DNA of 64,000 nt from an uncultured Anderseniella sp. (GTDB lineage Bacteria; Pseudomonadota; Alphaproteobacteria; Rhizobiales; Aestuariivirgaceae), in NCBI GenBank assembly GCA_947488295.1, contig CANKYU010000004.1, positions 372,001-436,000 of the forward strand, read 5' to 3'. Below, piece by piece: positions 34,784 to 47,391 of the stretch (position 1 is its first letter; each line of letters opens with the position of its first letter). Under the pieces are notes generated by a model. It saw only the letters and a list, made by a program, of their open reading frames with translations, was not told the DNA's origin and did no database searches. The position numbers and the translations under genes are program-made.

Positions 34784-35218
34784 CTATTGATGCATTGCTT
34801 GTGCTGGCGCCGGAGCCGTGAAGCGGTCCTTCGGAATTTCCGCGACCGCCGTGATTTCAATGACCAGGTCAGCATTGTAAAGTGCTGACACTTCAACAGT
34901 GGTGGTCACGGGATATGGATCGGCGAAAAACTCCTGCCTGATATCGCCGGTCTGCATGAAGGCCTGAATGTCTGTCGTATAGTGCACCAGCGAAATTATA
35001 TCGCTCATCCTGCCGCCTGCTGCCGCAAGGACAGTCTTGATGTTGGACAGCACCTGACGCACCTGTGCGCGCATGTCGCCGGGGCCGATGATTGCGCCCG
35101 ATACATCGAGAGACACCTGGCCTTTAAGGTGCACAATCTGACCGGAGCCTTGCAGGACCATCATCGAGAAGGCGCCGAACGGTTGCCATACATTGTCGGG
35201 ATTGCAGCTCTTTGCCAT
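34784..35218 (-). CDS. RidA family protein
   Basis: A 144-residue protein with the RidA trimer fold: VHLKGQVSLDVSGAIIGPGDMRAQVRQVL (quoted in part), VHYTTDIQAFM and TTTVEVSALYNADLVIEI. The usual catalytic Arg before the VEV strand (RTTVEV-type) is replaced here by PVTTTVEV, so it may be a non-deaminase member of the family. Convergent to the PhyH gene, with the Nudix gene upstream on the same strand. Confidence 0.84.
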   Translation of the reverse strand: MAKSCNPDNVWQPFGAFSMMVLQGSGQIVHLKGQVSLDVSGAIIGPGDMRAQVRQVLSNIKTVLAAAGGRMSDIISLVHYTTDIQAFMQTGDIRQEFFADPYPVTTTVEVSALYNADLVIEITAVAEIPKDRFTAPAPAQAMHQ

Positions 35219-35289
35219 TGCGTCACCTTTTGCCAGATAAGTATCAGAAATGCTTGTTCTATGAGGTGCCGGACTGCCTCAGCCTGCGT

Positions 35290-36018
35290 TCACTCCAGCA
35301 AATGCTGCACCAGGATGCGGGCAAAGCCCGGCATGCGATGGTGCACATGGAAACCGGCGCGGCGGAAAATGACGATCTCATCGAGCTCCGGCTGATCCTG
35401 CAGATCGATGTAGTTGATCATGCGCGCTTTCAGGTCGCGCGACGGGACATCAAAATCAAAAACCGCGCACACAGCGCTCATGCCGGCATTTTCAATCAGC
35501 ATGTACCCCGTCTGCCGCGTGGCATCCTCAGTGGACAATCCGGTTTCTTCCAGCAGTTCGCGTTTCATGGAGCCTTCGATGTCGAGCTTGCCGTCGGTTA
35601 TGTCGTCCGGATCCGGCGTACCGGCCATCGGATAGACCCGGCCGCTGGTGGCGGTATAGGGCGCCATGCGCCCGAACAGCAGGTGGCCTTCGCTTGAGCG
35701 GACCACGGCACATCCGAACACGTTGCGTATGCCTGCATCTTCCGGCAGCCCCTTGTCCTTGCAGTACAGGAACGAGGCATAATCAGTCTTGTGGATCGCG
35801 CCGGTCAGGCAGCCGTCGCTGAGTGTGTGCTGCCCCATGACCAGCACTTGGCCGTTGAACATGGCCGGCTTGTCGACAATCGCCTTTTTCCAGAACCGCT
35901 TGACGGCAGCGGCATTGTCTTCAGCCCACGCCCATGGGGCATCGGTGACATCAAGGTCACATGACTGGATAGGCACAATCTCGGCTTGTACCTCGGCGGC
36001 CTTACGCGCTACAGCCAT
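35290..36018 (-). CDS. Nudix hydrolase
   Basis: A 242-residue protein with a C-terminal Nudix domain. The core RELLEETGL matches the second half of the Nudix box, but the preceding G-x5-E part is not canonical (GKLDIEGSMKRE spacing), so the substrate class is uncertain. The N-terminal ~100 residues (PIQSCDLDVTDAPWAW onward) are extra. It overlaps the GNAT gene by ten bases and is part of the minus-strand cluster with GNAT and aminotransferase. Confidence 0.78.
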   Translation of the reverse strand: MAVARKAAEVQAEIVPIQSCDLDVTDAPWAWAEDNAAAVKRFWKKAIVDKPAMFNGQVLVMGQHTLSDGCLTGAIHKTDYASFLYCKDKGLPEDAGIRNVFGCAVVRSSEGHLLFGRMAPYTATSGRVYPMAGTPDPDDITDGKLDIEGSMKRELLEETGLSTEDATRQTGYMLIENAGMSAVCAVFDFDVPSRDLKARMINYIDLQDQPELDEIVIFRRAGFHVHHRMPGFARILVQHLLE

Positions 36019-36464
36019 TTGCGCATGCGCGGCAACATCCGCCCCGGTATCGATCCGGACGGGGCTTCACCGATTACACTGCACCCCATCGCCATATAGA
36101 ACCCCACAGCGGCAGGATCAGCATCCAGTTCTATGGCCTTGACCGACATGGCAACCGCCCTTTCCTCCAGCGCCGCCCACAGTATCCGCCCGACGCCGGA
36201 GCGTTTGACATCGGGGTCGACGTACAAGGAGTAAACCTCTGCCACGTCTTTTTCCAGACCGATATTGAAGAAACCAACAGGCTTGCCACTCGCTTCAGAT
36301 ACCCATATCCCGCCATCGGCTATGGTTTCAGACGTGACCGCGAGCTCGTCACGGCAGGCTTCCATGAAGTCAGCATCATAACCGTTGGACGCCTTGGAAC
36401 GAAACGACAGGTCGCTGAGGGCAGCTGCATCGCCGGGTACGGCTCTTCGCAGGACGGACTTCAT
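36009..36464 (-). CDS. GNAT family N-acetyltransferase
   Basis: A 151-residue acetyl-CoA-dependent transferase: LRRAVPGDAAALSDLS at the start, VAEVYSLYVDPDVKRSGVGR with the acetyl-CoA-binding R-x2-G-x-G/A pattern (KRSGVGR) and IELDADPAAVGFYMAMG near the end. The acceptor is unknown. The ATG overlaps the stop of the aminotransferase gene (ATGA). Confidence 0.86.
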   Translation of the reverse strand: MKSVLRRAVPGDAAALSDLSFRSKASNGYDADFMEACRDELAVTSETIADGGIWVSEASGKPVGFFNIGLEKDVAEVYSLYVDPDVKRSGVGRILWAALEERAVAMSVKAIELDADPAAVGFYMAMGCSVIGEAPSGSIPGRMLPRMRKWL

Positions 36465-37684
36465 GCGGCGAACCGCAAGGCTGCGCGCAGCAAGCGGCCA
36501 AGCCGCGCAATGCCTTCCTCGATCTGTTCACTGGACATGCAGGAATAACTCAGGCGGAGCGTGTTTTCGTTGCTGCCATCGGCAAAGAACGGGCGGCCCG
36601 GCACGAAGGCCACCTTCTCGGTTTCAAGCGACCGGGCCAGCAGGTCGGCCGCATCAAGGCCTTCCGGCAGTGTGACCCAGATGAACATACCGCCTTCAGG
36701 TCTGGTCCACGTTACGCCGTCAGGCATGTGTTTCGCCAAAGCCGCCAGCATGCAGTCCCGGCGTTTACGGTAGACCGCATTGGCCTTCGCAACCTGGGTA
36801 TCGAAACAGGCCCGGGCAACCTGGTTGATCACCATCTGGTTGATGGTTGCAGAATGCAGATCCGCTGCCTGTTTCATCATCACCAGACGGTCGATGATAT
36901 CGCGCCGTGCGCATACCCATCCAACCCGCAATCCCGGCGACAGCGTCTTGGAAAACGTGCCGCAATAGATCGTGCGGGCCTTGTCGATACTGCCGCAACG
37001 CTCGACGTCCAGCGCCTGGATGGGCGGGATCGCCTCGCCGTCATAGCGCAGTTCCTGGTATGCACCGTCCTCGATGACCGCAATATCCAGTTCACTGCCG
37101 AGATCCAGCGCCCGGTTGCGTTGCGCCAGGGTCAGGGTCTCGCCGGTGGGATTGACGAAATCAGACGACATGTAGGCAAACTTGACTTCTCCTCCCGCCA
37201 CCTTCGCCTTTGCAGCAAAATCACCTGCAGACCGGTTGCCCATCATGGCAAGGCGATCATAATTCGGCTCATACGGGTTGAATGCCAGCAGTGCGCCCAT
37301 ATAGGCCGGCCACGTCACAAGCGCGGTATCGCCCGGGTTCAGGAACAGCTTACCGAGATAGTCCAGCGCCTGTTGCGAACCTGACATCAGGACAATGTTT
37401 TCAAGCTCACACGGCACACCGATCCGGCCCATGTACTGAACCAGCCACTCCCGCAATGGCGCATAGCCTTCACTGGGTGCGTATTGCAAAGCCGCCTGAT
37501 GACCCGGCCCGGACATGATGTCGGCAAAGGCTTGCCTGAACTCGTCTGCGGGAAACAGTGCCGGATCGGGAATGCCGCCAGCAAAGGAAATGATGTCCGG
37601 TCGGTCGAGCAGTTTCAGCAATTCGCGGATTTCAGACGCGTGCATGCGTGATGTGCGTGACGCCAGGTTCAGCATGTCGGTCAT
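36461..37684 (-). CDS. PLP-dependent aminotransferase class I/II (2-aminoadipate/MocR-C-terminal-like)
   Basis: A 407-residue fold-type I aminotransferase: SFAGGIPDPALFPADEFRQA at the N-terminus, MSGSQQALDYLGKLFLNPGD, VNPTGETL, AVIEDGAYQELRYDG and the PLP-lysine motif CGTFSKTLSPGLRVGW, ending in LRLSYSCMS. This matches the group of 2-aminoadipate, valine–pyruvate and related aminotransferases. The exact substrate is unclear. It leads the aminotransferase–GNAT–Nudix run. Confidence 0.88.
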   Translation of the reverse strand: MTDMLNLASRTSRMHASEIRELLKLLDRPDIISFAGGIPDPALFPADEFRQAFADIMSGPGHQAALQYAPSEGYAPLREWLVQYMGRIGVPCELENIVLMSGSQQALDYLGKLFLNPGDTALVTWPAYMGALLAFNPYEPNYDRLAMMGNRSAGDFAAKAKVAGGEVKFAYMSSDFVNPTGETLTLAQRNRALDLGSELDIAVIEDGAYQELRYDGEAIPPIQALDVERCGSIDKARTIYCGTFSKTLSPGLRVGWVCARRDIIDRLVMMKQAADLHSATINQMVINQVARACFDTQVAKANAVYRKRRDCMLAALAKHMPDGVTWTRPEGGMFIWVTLPEGLDAADLLARSLETEKVAFVPGRPFFADGSNENTLRLSYSCMSSEQIEEGIARLGRLLRAALRFAA

Positions 37685-37790
37685 GACGGCCTCCGAATGG
37701 ACAATAGGTGGAGGATGCTGCGCCTATCGGAAATTTATGTCAATATTGCTGACCTATTATTTGAGCATGACAGAGATGCAGAAACTGAAA

Positions 37791-37816
37791 GGGGCTGCGG
37801 AAATATCCGCAGCCCC
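37791..37816 (-). terminator. probable Rho-independent terminator downstream of ilvC
   Basis: GGGGCTGCGGA and TCCGCAGCCCC form a perfect 11 bp stem with a 4-base loop. On the minus strand it is followed by TTTCAGTTTC, a modest U-rich tail. It lies beyond the ilvC tail remnant. Confidence 0.65.
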
Positions 37817-37850
37817 GTAAAAAAGTAGTGAGGTGGATCGAGACAGGATT

Positions 37851-37889
37851 AGTTCTTGTCCTTGTCGACCGGCTTGTTGGAGGAAATCA
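37851..37889 (-). repeat. remnant of a second ilvC 3' end
   Basis: Read on the minus strand, these bases encode ISSNKPVDKDKN followed by TAA, against [12 protein letters not shown] and TGA at the real ilvC end (37939–37979). 32 of 39 bases match, and four of the differences are silent codon changes. This suggests the tail of a diverged ilvC rather than a recent slippage copy. A 9 bp stem-loop (CCCGGATGA…TCATCCGGG, 37890–37911) lies between the two copies. Confidence 0.7.
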
Positions 37890-37938
37890 CCCGGATGATC
37901 CCTCATCCGGGCCAGCAAAAACCGTGGATTTCCCTAAC

Positions 37939-38985
<1,047 letters not shown>

Positions 38986-38995
38986 TCATTGCGGG

Positions 38996-39673
38996 CTATC
39001 TGCCCTCGTTTTCCGGCACGCCGTAAAGCGTGAGAAACTGTTGTGCGGCAAGCTCTGTGCCTTGTCTGATTGCCTGTTTGTCCGGCAGCGGTCTGTCGCC
39101 AAGCAGCGCCCGGATCTGGACATCGCGCACCACCAGTCCAAAAAAGGTACAGAACGCCTCCTCGGTGTCGTCAAAAGCCAGCAGCCCGGCATCGCGCGCC
39201 ATCTCCAGCACCGGCTTCACCCGTTGCCCGATGGCAAACCGGCCATTGTCCAGCACAATGCCCCCAAGCCCGCTTCTGGCCGAACTGGAGTGCGCAATGG
39301 CCATGGCGTTCAGCGCGATCGACATCTGACCGGTCAGCACCGACAGCCAGCTCTCGGCAAAATCCGCCAGCCCCTGTTTCAGCGACCGGTAATCCAGGTT
39401 TTCCCGGTCAAGCGACGGCAACCGCACCTTGGATGCCTGCCACTGGACCGTCGCGGTCAGCAACCCGTCGCGGTCACCAAACCATTTGTACAGCGTTTCC
39501 TTGGAGCAGCTTGCCCGGCGCGCCACTGAGGCCATGGTCAGGCCGTCGCCTGCCTGCAGGATCAGCTCAAGCGCTGCATCAAGCACTTCGCGCTGACGTT
39601 CCGAAAACGCCTCGCCTTCGCCGTGCTGATCAACCTGTGCCGCTGCAACCGCCACTGAACTCACCTCAAACAA
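38996..39673 (-). CDS. TetR/AcrR family transcriptional regulator
   Basis: About 225 residues with an N-terminal helix-turn-helix: RQREVLDAALELILQAGDG, TMASVARRASCSKETLYKWF (recognition helix ending YKWF) and a C-terminal ligand domain ending QQFLTLYGVPENEGR. The open frame starts with TTG at 39673; a GTG three codons later is an alternative. A palindrome of CCGTAC units lies 13 bases upstream. Target genes are unknown; the permease upstream is a candidate. Confidence 0.85.
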   Translation of the reverse strand: MFEVSSVAVAAAQVDQHGEGEAFSERQREVLDAALELILQAGDGLTMASVARRASCSKETLYKWFGDRDGLLTATVQWQASKVRLPSLDRENLDYRSLKQGLADFAESWLSVLTGQMSIALNAMAIAHSSSARSGLGGIVLDNGRFAIGQRVKPVLEMARDAGLLAFDDTEEAFCTFFGLVVRDVQIRALLGDRPLPDKQAIRQGTELAAQQFLTLYGVPENEGR

Positions 39674-39685
39674 TGCCGTACCGTA

Positions 39686-39698
39686 CCGTACAGTACGG
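39686..39698. promoter_or_regulatory. candidate operator of the TetR/AcrR gene
   Basis: CCGTAC-A-GTACGG is a perfect palindrome, preceded by further CCGTA repeats (39676–39690). Its place just before the regulator start suggests autoregulation. Confidence 0.55.
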
Positions 39699-39747
39699 CG
39701 GTGTTTAGAAGCTTACGCACCGACTTGCAACAGGTTTTTTGAAAGAT

Positions 39748-41532
39748 TTACCCGGCCATCGGCCAGGTCAGCATGATCGCCGGTACGGCCAGCAAAACCA
39801 CCAGCACTTCCATGATCAGTCCCATGCGGGCGTAATCGGTAAAGTGATATCCGCCCGGCCCCATCACCAGCGTATTGGACTGGTGTCCGATCGGTGTCAG
39901 GAAGGGAGCGGCCGCTCCCACGGCCACAGCCATCAGGAACGCATCCGGATTGGCATCAAGGCCGATGGCGACGCGAACGCCGATGGGCGCCATCAAGATC
40001 GCAGTCGTCGCGTTCGGCACCATATCCGACATCCACATGGACACCGTCATCAGCAGCGCCAGCACTGCCCACACGGGCATCGACCCGGCATTTTCCACAA
40101 TCGAGCTGGCAATCAGGTCGGTGCCGCCGGTTGCATCCAGCGCCTGGCCGATCGGGATCATGGCCCCGAGCAGCACCAGCACCGGCCATTCCACCCCGTC
40201 GTAAATCTCATTGATGGAAATGCAGGAAAACAGGATCATCGCCACGCACGCGGTCACAAAGGCCACCGGCACGGACACCATGCCGGATGATGCCGCCAGA
40301 ATGGCAATCGCGAAAATGCCGGCCGGCAGCACCGCGCGCGTGCCTCCGTGCAAGGGTTGCAGGCCACGTTTTTCCAGCACCATGCAACCCAGCGATTCCA
40401 GGGCCACTTCCATCTGTTCGGCTTCGCCCTGCAGCAACAGCACATCGCCGGTGCGGAACTTGATGTTGCGCAGTCTGGCAATCGGACGCTCCCCTGCCCG
40501 CGACAGGGCCAGCAGATTGATGCCGTAGCGCGCATGCAGCCTGACACCGCGCATGGACTTGCCTTCAAGCATGGAATTGGGCATCACCACGGCCTCGACG
40601 ACCTGCACCGCTTCGGTTCTGAACCCGGCTGGAGCAGCCTCGGGTGTCCCGAGTTTGGATAGCTTCTTGCCGTCAGCCAGCGGGTTGATAACAACCGGAT
40701 CACCTTCCAGGATCAGGGTATCCCTTGCCCTGAATTTTTCCCGCGCGGCCGGTGCCTGGCGGCGCACACCGTTGCGCACGATCGCCATCACCGTCACTTC
40801 GTTCTCGCATTCGGCTTCCAACTCGCTGATCCGTTTTCCGACCAATGGCGAGCCTTCCGGCAGAGAGGTCTCGAATGTGTAACTTTCCACCCGGGTTAAG
40901 GCGCTGGTCAGCTTGGGCGCGATACGCGTCGGCAGGAACCGCCATCCAAGAAGCGATACATAGATGACACCGCCAATGCACACCGCCAGCCCGACAGGCG
41001 CAAAGTCGAACATGGCAAACGGCTGGCCGGTCAGGTCCTGCCGGAAGCTTGAAATGACGATGTTGGGCGGTGTCCCGATCAAAGTCACCATGCCGCCAAG
41101 CAGCGTCGCGAACGACAGCGGCATCAGCACCAGTGAAGGTGACCTGCGGGCTTTGAGGGCATTGCGCAATGTCACCGGCAGCATCAGCGCAAGCGCGCCG
41201 ACATTGTTCATGAAGCAGGACAGAAACGCCCCGAGCGCACTGCCGGCGGCGACCTGGAGAGTGGTTGTTCTGCGGGTCGGCGACAGAAACCGCACCAGAT
41301 AGTCCACAAGACCGGAGTTCTGCAGCGTGCGCGAAATGATCAGCACTGCGGCCACTGTGATCACGGCAGGATGGGCAAACCCCTGAAATGCCCTGTCCGG
41401 CGGCACAACACCGCCATAAACCCCGGCCAGCAGCGCCATGACAGCAATTATGTCATAGCGCACCTTCCCCCACAGAAAGCACGTCATCGCAATCGCGATA
41501 ATCCCGAAAACCGTCAGCTGTTCCAGCGTCAT
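39748..41532 (-). CDS. SLC13/ArsB-like permease with TrkA-C domains
   Basis: A 594-residue inner-membrane carrier. Two membrane halves (about residues 5–180 and 395–590) flank a soluble insert with two TrkA-C-like domains (VMAIVRNGVRRQAPAAREKF and FRTGDVLLLQGEAEQ). Conserved NVGALALMLPV and GTPPNIVISSFR, and ATTAILMAPIGV in the second half, fit the divalent-anion/sodium symporter family. Cargo may be sulfate, a dicarboxylate or a related anion. ATG 41532 is preferred to the TTG at 41541. Confidence 0.85.
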   Translation of the reverse strand: MTLEQLTVFGIIAIAMTCFLWGKVRYDIIAVMALLAGVYGGVVPPDRAFQGFAHPAVITVAAVLIISRTLQNSGLVDYLVRFLSPTRRTTTLQVAAGSALGAFLSCFMNNVGALALMLPVTLRNALKARRSPSLVLMPLSFATLLGGMVTLIGTPPNIVISSFRQDLTGQPFAMFDFAPVGLAVCIGGVIYVSLLGWRFLPTRIAPKLTSALTRVESYTFETSLPEGSPLVGKRISELEAECENEVTVMAIVRNGVRRQAPAAREKFRARDTLILEGDPVVINPLADGKKLSKLGTPEAAPAGFRTEAVQVVEAVVMPNSMLEGKSMRGVRLHARYGINLLALSRAGERPIARLRNIKFRTGDVLLLQGEAEQMEVALESLGCMVLEKRGLQPLHGGTRAVLPAGIFAIAILAASSGMVSVPVAFVTACVAMILFSCISINEIYDGVEWPVLVLLGAMIPIGQALDATGGTDLIASSIVENAGSMPVWAVLALLMTVSMWMSDMVPNATTAILMAPIGVRVAIGLDANPDAFLMAVAVGAAAPFLTPIGHQSNTLVMGPGGYHFTDYARMGLIMEVLVVLLAVPAIMLTWPMAG

Positions 41533-41676
41533 AGAGATCAAACCGCATCAAGTGCGCCGCCCGCACTTAACAAAGGCTAGCAGTCATGCAGGGTCATTGC
41601 CAGTAGCGTAAGGACACCCCGCGGGCACACCAGTTGCTGCCCACGCGATTGCGCCACCTGATTTGATTCAGTTCAT

Positions 41677-42666
41677 CTATGGTGCCGCTGGTCCGGAATA
41701 AGGCGCGCAAACCTGACAGGTTTCGTCGCATTGCGCGCATCTGAATTCTCCGAGAAAATTCCGCAACAGGAGCTCCAGGCTGGGATTTTCGGCCTGCCGG
41801 GCCAGGCTGATCAGCTTGTCCAGAGAAGGCTCTTTGTGTTCATCAAGATCATCATAGGCCTTCACCATACCATCAGCCCGCTTTGCCTCACCTTCCTGCC
41901 AGTCGAGCATGGCACGGTCAGCTTCCTGGGTATGGGCGGGTCCGCCGTCACTATTGTCGAAATACAATGCCATCAGATCGCCGAACAGGATGAAGTCGAT
42001 GCTGGTGCCGCAGGCAGCGCACCTGAACGAGCCATCCTCACCACTGTCGAGCAGTTGTGCAAGTTCGGTCCGTTTCCCGACTGCCGCGATGCCGCTTAAC
42101 AGATAACGCGGAATGTATTCATCGTCTGAGTGTTCGTGAAAGGTCCGCTCGCACAACGATCCAATGTCCGGCAATACCGCCAAGAAGCTGTCACGTATGT
42201 CTTCAAATTTTCGAAGTTCATCGTCGCTGGGCGGCTCCAGGTCCATGATGTCACGGTGACTTTTGGACATCTGCTGTCCCGCCCCCTGCGCTGGTTTTGA
42301 CCGGTAAGGATCGCGCGTTTGCTCCCAGCACTCCAGATTCAGGGCAAGACCGTTCAGACTGTCGTTTGTTCGGGCACCTTTTTCCGGTCGGCTGAACGCA
42401 CATACGGCGAGGTGACCAAGAAACACTGCGATGTCCATGCGCTGCACCACATTGTCGTCGGGCTGTGCCAGCTTAAGCAGGTAAGGCGCAGCCGCATATG
42501 TTGCGCCATAGCATGTTTCCTGATGGATCAGTTCGCCATGCATGAGGTCGCCTGCGGCCTCTTCATCCCAACGCTCTGCCAGTGCCACAATGCCAAGCGG
42601 GATGTCCTTGGCGAAACCATACGCAGTGTTGAGTTTGCACCACAGTGGGTCTGACAACGCAAGCAT
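41677..42666 (-). CDS. hypothetical protein with C-terminal CxxC motifs
   Basis: A 329-residue soluble protein, probably made of helical repeats (for example MDIAVFLGHLAVCAFSRPEKG and LLSGIAAVGKRTELAQLLDSG). Near the end are FRCAACGTSIDF and FRCAQCDETCQVC, possible zinc-knuckle cysteines. No family is recognised. Its start meets the pdxJ stop, so it is probably the last gene of the ilvI–pdxJ operon. Confidence 0.6.
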   Translation of the reverse strand: MLALSDPLWCKLNTAYGFAKDIPLGIVALAERWDEEAAGDLMHGELIHQETCYGATYAAAPYLLKLAQPDDNVVQRMDIAVFLGHLAVCAFSRPEKGARTNDSLNGLALNLECWEQTRDPYRSKPAQGAGQQMSKSHRDIMDLEPPSDDELRKFEDIRDSFLAVLPDIGSLCERTFHEHSDDEYIPRYLLSGIAAVGKRTELAQLLDSGEDGSFRCAACGTSIDFILFGDLMALYFDNSDGGPAHTQEADRAMLDWQEGEAKRADGMVKAYDDLDEHKEPSLDKLISLARQAENPSLELLLRNFLGEFRCAQCDETCQVCAPYSGPAAP

Positions 42667-43415
42667 CAGGAAGACGTCTCTTCACCACATGCGGCCCGGA
42701 ACCGCTTTACCGCAATCGCCATGCCATATTCGAGCGCCTCAGCCGTGAGCCCATGCCCGATGGAAACCTCGTCAATCCACGGCGCGCGCGCCAATAGCGG
42801 CGGCAGATTGGCAACCGTCAGATCATGACCTGCATTCAGGCCAAGACCGGCATCGCGGGCGATCTCAGCCGCGGCCTGCAGCTTGTCCAGTTCCCTGCTC
42901 GCTGCATCGTCGTCATCAAAGGTTGCGCCATAGGGCCCGGTATAGAGCTCGGCCCGGTCGGCGCCGGTTTCCGCTGCAATGGCTATGGTGTCCGCGTCAG
43001 CATCGGCAAACAGCGATACCCTCATCCCCTCGCCCTTGATCCGCGCCACAACAGGCTTCAGGAAATTGTGCTGAGCCTTGAAATCCCAGCCGTGGTCAGA
43101 TGTCGCTTGCGCAGGATCATCCGGCACCAGCGTGACCTGATGTGGCCGCACCTCAAGTGCAATTTCCATAAGCCTTTCATCGGGATAGCCCTCGATGTTA
43201 AACTCCGAATCAGGGTATTCCGTCACCAGATCAGCCAGCGGCTGGACGTCGGATCGCCTGATATGGCGCTCATCAGGCCGTGGATGCACGGTAATCCCCC
43301 ACGCACCTGCCTCCAGCGCAATCCGCGACAGGCCCACAACTGACGGCCATGGCAGATCGCGCCGGTTGCGCAACTGGGCAATGGCATTAACATTTACAGA
43401 CAGCTTGGTGATCAT
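42666..43415 (-). CDS. pdxJ: pyridoxine 5'-phosphate synthase
   Basis: A 249-residue TIM-barrel enzyme that closes the pyridoxine ring from 3-amino-1-hydroxyacetone 1-phosphate and deoxyxylulose phosphate. [15 protein letters not shown] at the start, [28 protein letters not shown] and [18 protein letters not shown] at the end are diagnostic. ATG 43415 gives the usual family length; 43424 is possible. In an operon with a LysE exporter gene upstream. Confidence 0.95.
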   Translation of the reverse strand: MITKLSVNVNAIAQLRNRRDLPWPSVVGLSRIALEAGAWGITVHPRPDERHIRRSDVQPLADLVTEYPDSEFNIEGYPDERLMEIALEVRPHQVTLVPDDPAQATSDHGWDFKAQHNFLKPVVARIKGEGMRVSLFADADADTIAIAAETGADRAELYTGPYGATFDDDDAASRELDKLQAAAEIARDAGLGLNAGHDLTVANLPPLLARAPWIDEVSIGHGLTAEALEYGMAIAVKRFRAACGEETSS

Positions 43416-43438
43416 TGTACTCATCCGGAACCAACACG

Positions 43439-44035
43439 TCAGCGCAGCATCGGCCACAAGCTGACAACAAGCAAGATCGCCATCGAGATATTGAATACTT
43501 TCAACCGTGTCGGATGGCTCAGCCATTCCCGCAACATCGCACCACATACTGTCCAGATTGAAGCAGATGGTATGTTCACGAAGAAAAACACCAGGGCCAC
43601 CAGTATGGTGGACAAGGTGAGGTTGTCAGCGTTGGTGAATGTTGCCATGGCCGCGATGGCCATGACCCAGGCTTTCGGGTTGACCCACTGAAAGGCCGCA
43701 GCTTCGACAAAGCTCATTGGCCGCGTACCTGTCTTGCCGCCCTCGCCGATTGACCGGGCCATGGCGATGCGCCAGGCCAGATAGACGAGATAGGCGCCAC
43801 CGGTGAACTTCAGGGCCAGATAAAGGGCCGGCATCTGTTCGAGCAAGGCCCCAAGCCCGAACCCCACACACAGCAGCAGCGCCAGAAATCCGACGCCGAT
43901 GCCCAGCATGTGCGGGATCGTTCTGCGGAACCCGTAGTTCACGCCCGATGCAAGCAGCATCAGGGTGTTTGGCCCCGGTGTCGCGGAGGTCGCAAAGGCG
44001 AAACCGATCAGGGATACAAGTATTCCCAACTCCAC
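43439..44035 (-). CDS. LysE/RhtB family amino-acid exporter
   Basis: A 198-residue inner-membrane protein with about six helices: [20 protein letters not shown] (conserved TPGPN motif) at the N-terminus, [19 protein letters not shown], and an [15 protein letters not shown] segment in the middle. The family exports amino acids. The start is GTG at 44035. Its position between ilvH and pdxJ, all on one strand, suggests a link with branched-chain amino acid or threonine overflow, which is inference. Confidence 0.87.
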   Translation of the reverse strand: MELGILVSLIGFAFATSATPGPNTLMLLASGVNYGFRRTIPHMLGIGVGFLALLLCVGFGLGALLEQMPALYLALKFTGGAYLVYLAWRIAMARSIGEGGKTGTRPMSFVEAAAFQWVNPKAWVMAIAAMATFTNADNLTLSTILVALVFFFVNIPSASIWTVCGAMLREWLSHPTRLKVFNISMAILLVVSLWPMLR

Positions 44036-44046
44036 GGGGATCAGCC

Positions 44047-44601
44047 TCAGACTTTCAGGGCTTCAGGTCCGCGCGAGATTGCCGTGACGCCGGTGCGCAC
44101 GACCTCGGTCAGGCCAATCGGCTGCATCAGCGAAATGAACTGTTCGACCTTTCGTGACTTGCCGGTTATCTCGAACACAAAGGAATTCTGGGTCACGTCC
44201 ACGACCCGGGCCCGGAAAGCGTCGGCCAGGCGCAGCGCTTCCATGCGGTGTTCACCTTCGCCGGCCACTTTGATCAGTGCCAGTTCGCGCTCGATGGCCT
44301 CGCCGGTCACGGTCAGGTCGGCAACCGAGTGCACCGGCACCATGCGTTCAAGCTGCGCCTTGATCTGGACCAGCACTTCAGCGGTGCCGGATGTGACAAT
44401 GGTGATACGCGATACATGGGCCTCATGTTCGGTTTCAGAAACCGTCAGGCTCTCAATGTTGTACCCCCTGCCCGAGAACAGTCCTATGACCCGCGCCAGG
44501 ACACCGGGTTCATTGTCCACCACGATGGACAAGGTGTGCTTCTCGATCGGATCCTTGTTGTCTTCCAGGAAGTACGCCGAAGCGGGCTGTTGCGTGTTCA
44601 T
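44047..44601 (-). CDS. ilvH: acetolactate synthase regulatory (small) subunit
   Basis: A 184-residue ACT-domain protein: HTLSIVVDNEPGVLARVIGL, FSGRGYNIESLTVSETE in the first half and a second ACT-like part (VEVRTGVTAISRG in effect at the end). It binds valine and controls the IlvI catalytic subunit. It overlaps the EamA transporter gene by four bases (ATGA). The catalytic gene lies one gene upstream rather than next to it. Confidence 0.94.
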   Translation of the reverse strand: MNTQQPASAYFLEDNKDPIEKHTLSIVVDNEPGVLARVIGLFSGRGYNIESLTVSETEHEAHVSRITIVTSGTAEVLVQIKAQLERMVPVHSVADLTVTGEAIERELALIKVAGEGEHRMEALRLADAFRARVVDVTQNSFVFEITGKSRKVEQFISLMQPIGLTEVVRTGVTAISRGPEALKV

Positions 44602-45527
44602 GGTCTTAAAGCTCCCTTTTCAGCGATCGCGGCTGTGCTGCCAAGCGCAAGCCCGCCTCTCGCTATCAATATACCCAATATGATGAGGCCGAGCGCGACC
44701 AGCGCGTTCGGTCCCGGAATTTCTGAAAACAGCAATGCAGCCCACAAGACACCGGCAATCGGCACCAGCAGGTTGATCTGGCTGAAAAAGCTCGCCCCCG
44801 CCCGGCCGATAATGGCAAACATGACCAGGGTGGCAATCGAGGCATGCAGCACGCCCAGAGTGACAATGGCAGACCAGGCCGTCACGCCTGCATCGACTGC
44901 GAGAGGGTCTTCCAGCATGAAGGCGAACGGCACCAGCATGACGGCGGACAGCGAAATGATCATGGTCACCGCCGCAACTTTGTCCGGTGCCTGCATGCGC
45001 CGGATCAATACTGCATTGAAACCATAGCTTGCCGCAGCAGTCAGCAGTGCCAGCATGGCCAGCAGATCAGCGGTCAGGCCATACAAAGCCGTGTGTCCAA
45101 CCAGCACACACAATCCCAGAAGGCCAATTACCATGCCTTTTACCTTGCGCGCGTTCAGCTTGTCATCGACCGTAAAGACATGTGCCAGCACCATGGTCAA
45201 CAGCGGCATTACTCCCATCAGGATAGCAGCCGTGCCGGGCGGAATGACCTGCTGCCCCCATGCAATCAGGGAAAACGGCAGTGCATTGCCGGTAATGGCA
45301 CAGGCCAGCAGCATCCACCAGACACCCTTGCCCGCCGGAAACGACCGTTTCGTAACTGCCATTACAAACAACAGGAACAACGCAGCCAGCCCCAGCCTGA
45401 TCGCCGTCATGGTAACCGGCGGCACCTCGTCGACACCGACCTTGATGAAGACAAACGACGACCCCCAGATAGCTGACAGCAGCAGCAGCAATCCGTAATC
45501 ACCTGCGTTTGGTAGTCGATGCGCCAT
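44598..45527 (-). CDS. EamA/DMT family transporter
   Basis: A 309-residue membrane protein with ten predicted helices in two EamA repeats: LLLLLSAIWGSSFVFIKVGV begins the first and LLTAAASYGFNAVLIRRM the second. Such carriers often export amino acids or other metabolites. It sits between ilvI and ilvH and is coupled to ilvH by ATGA overlap, so an exporter is built into the branched-chain operon. Substrate is not known. Confidence 0.88.
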   Translation of the reverse strand: MAHRLPNAGDYGLLLLLSAIWGSSFVFIKVGVDEVPPVTMTAIRLGLAALFLLFVMAVTKRSFPAGKGVWWMLLACAITGNALPFSLIAWGQQVIPPGTAAILMGVMPLLTMVLAHVFTVDDKLNARKVKGMVIGLLGLCVLVGHTALYGLTADLLAMLALLTAAASYGFNAVLIRRMQAPDKVAAVTMIISLSAVMLVPFAFMLEDPLAVDAGVTAWSAIVTLGVLHASIATLVMFAIIGRAGASFFSQINLLVPIAGVLWAALLFSEIPGPNALVALGLIILGILIARGGLALGSTAAIAEKGALRP

Positions 45528-45547
45528 GTGAGTGTCCGTACCGGCCT

Positions 45548-47359
<1,812 letters not shown>

Positions 47360-47391
47360 CGTTCCAGGTTCTCTTTTAGGCTCGCTTCAGA

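Noticed and set aside
37890..37911. Stem-loop CCCGGATGA/TCATCCGGG as the ilvC terminator
   Set aside because: No U-run on the minus strand; the stronger 11 bp stem at 37791–37816 is the better candidate.
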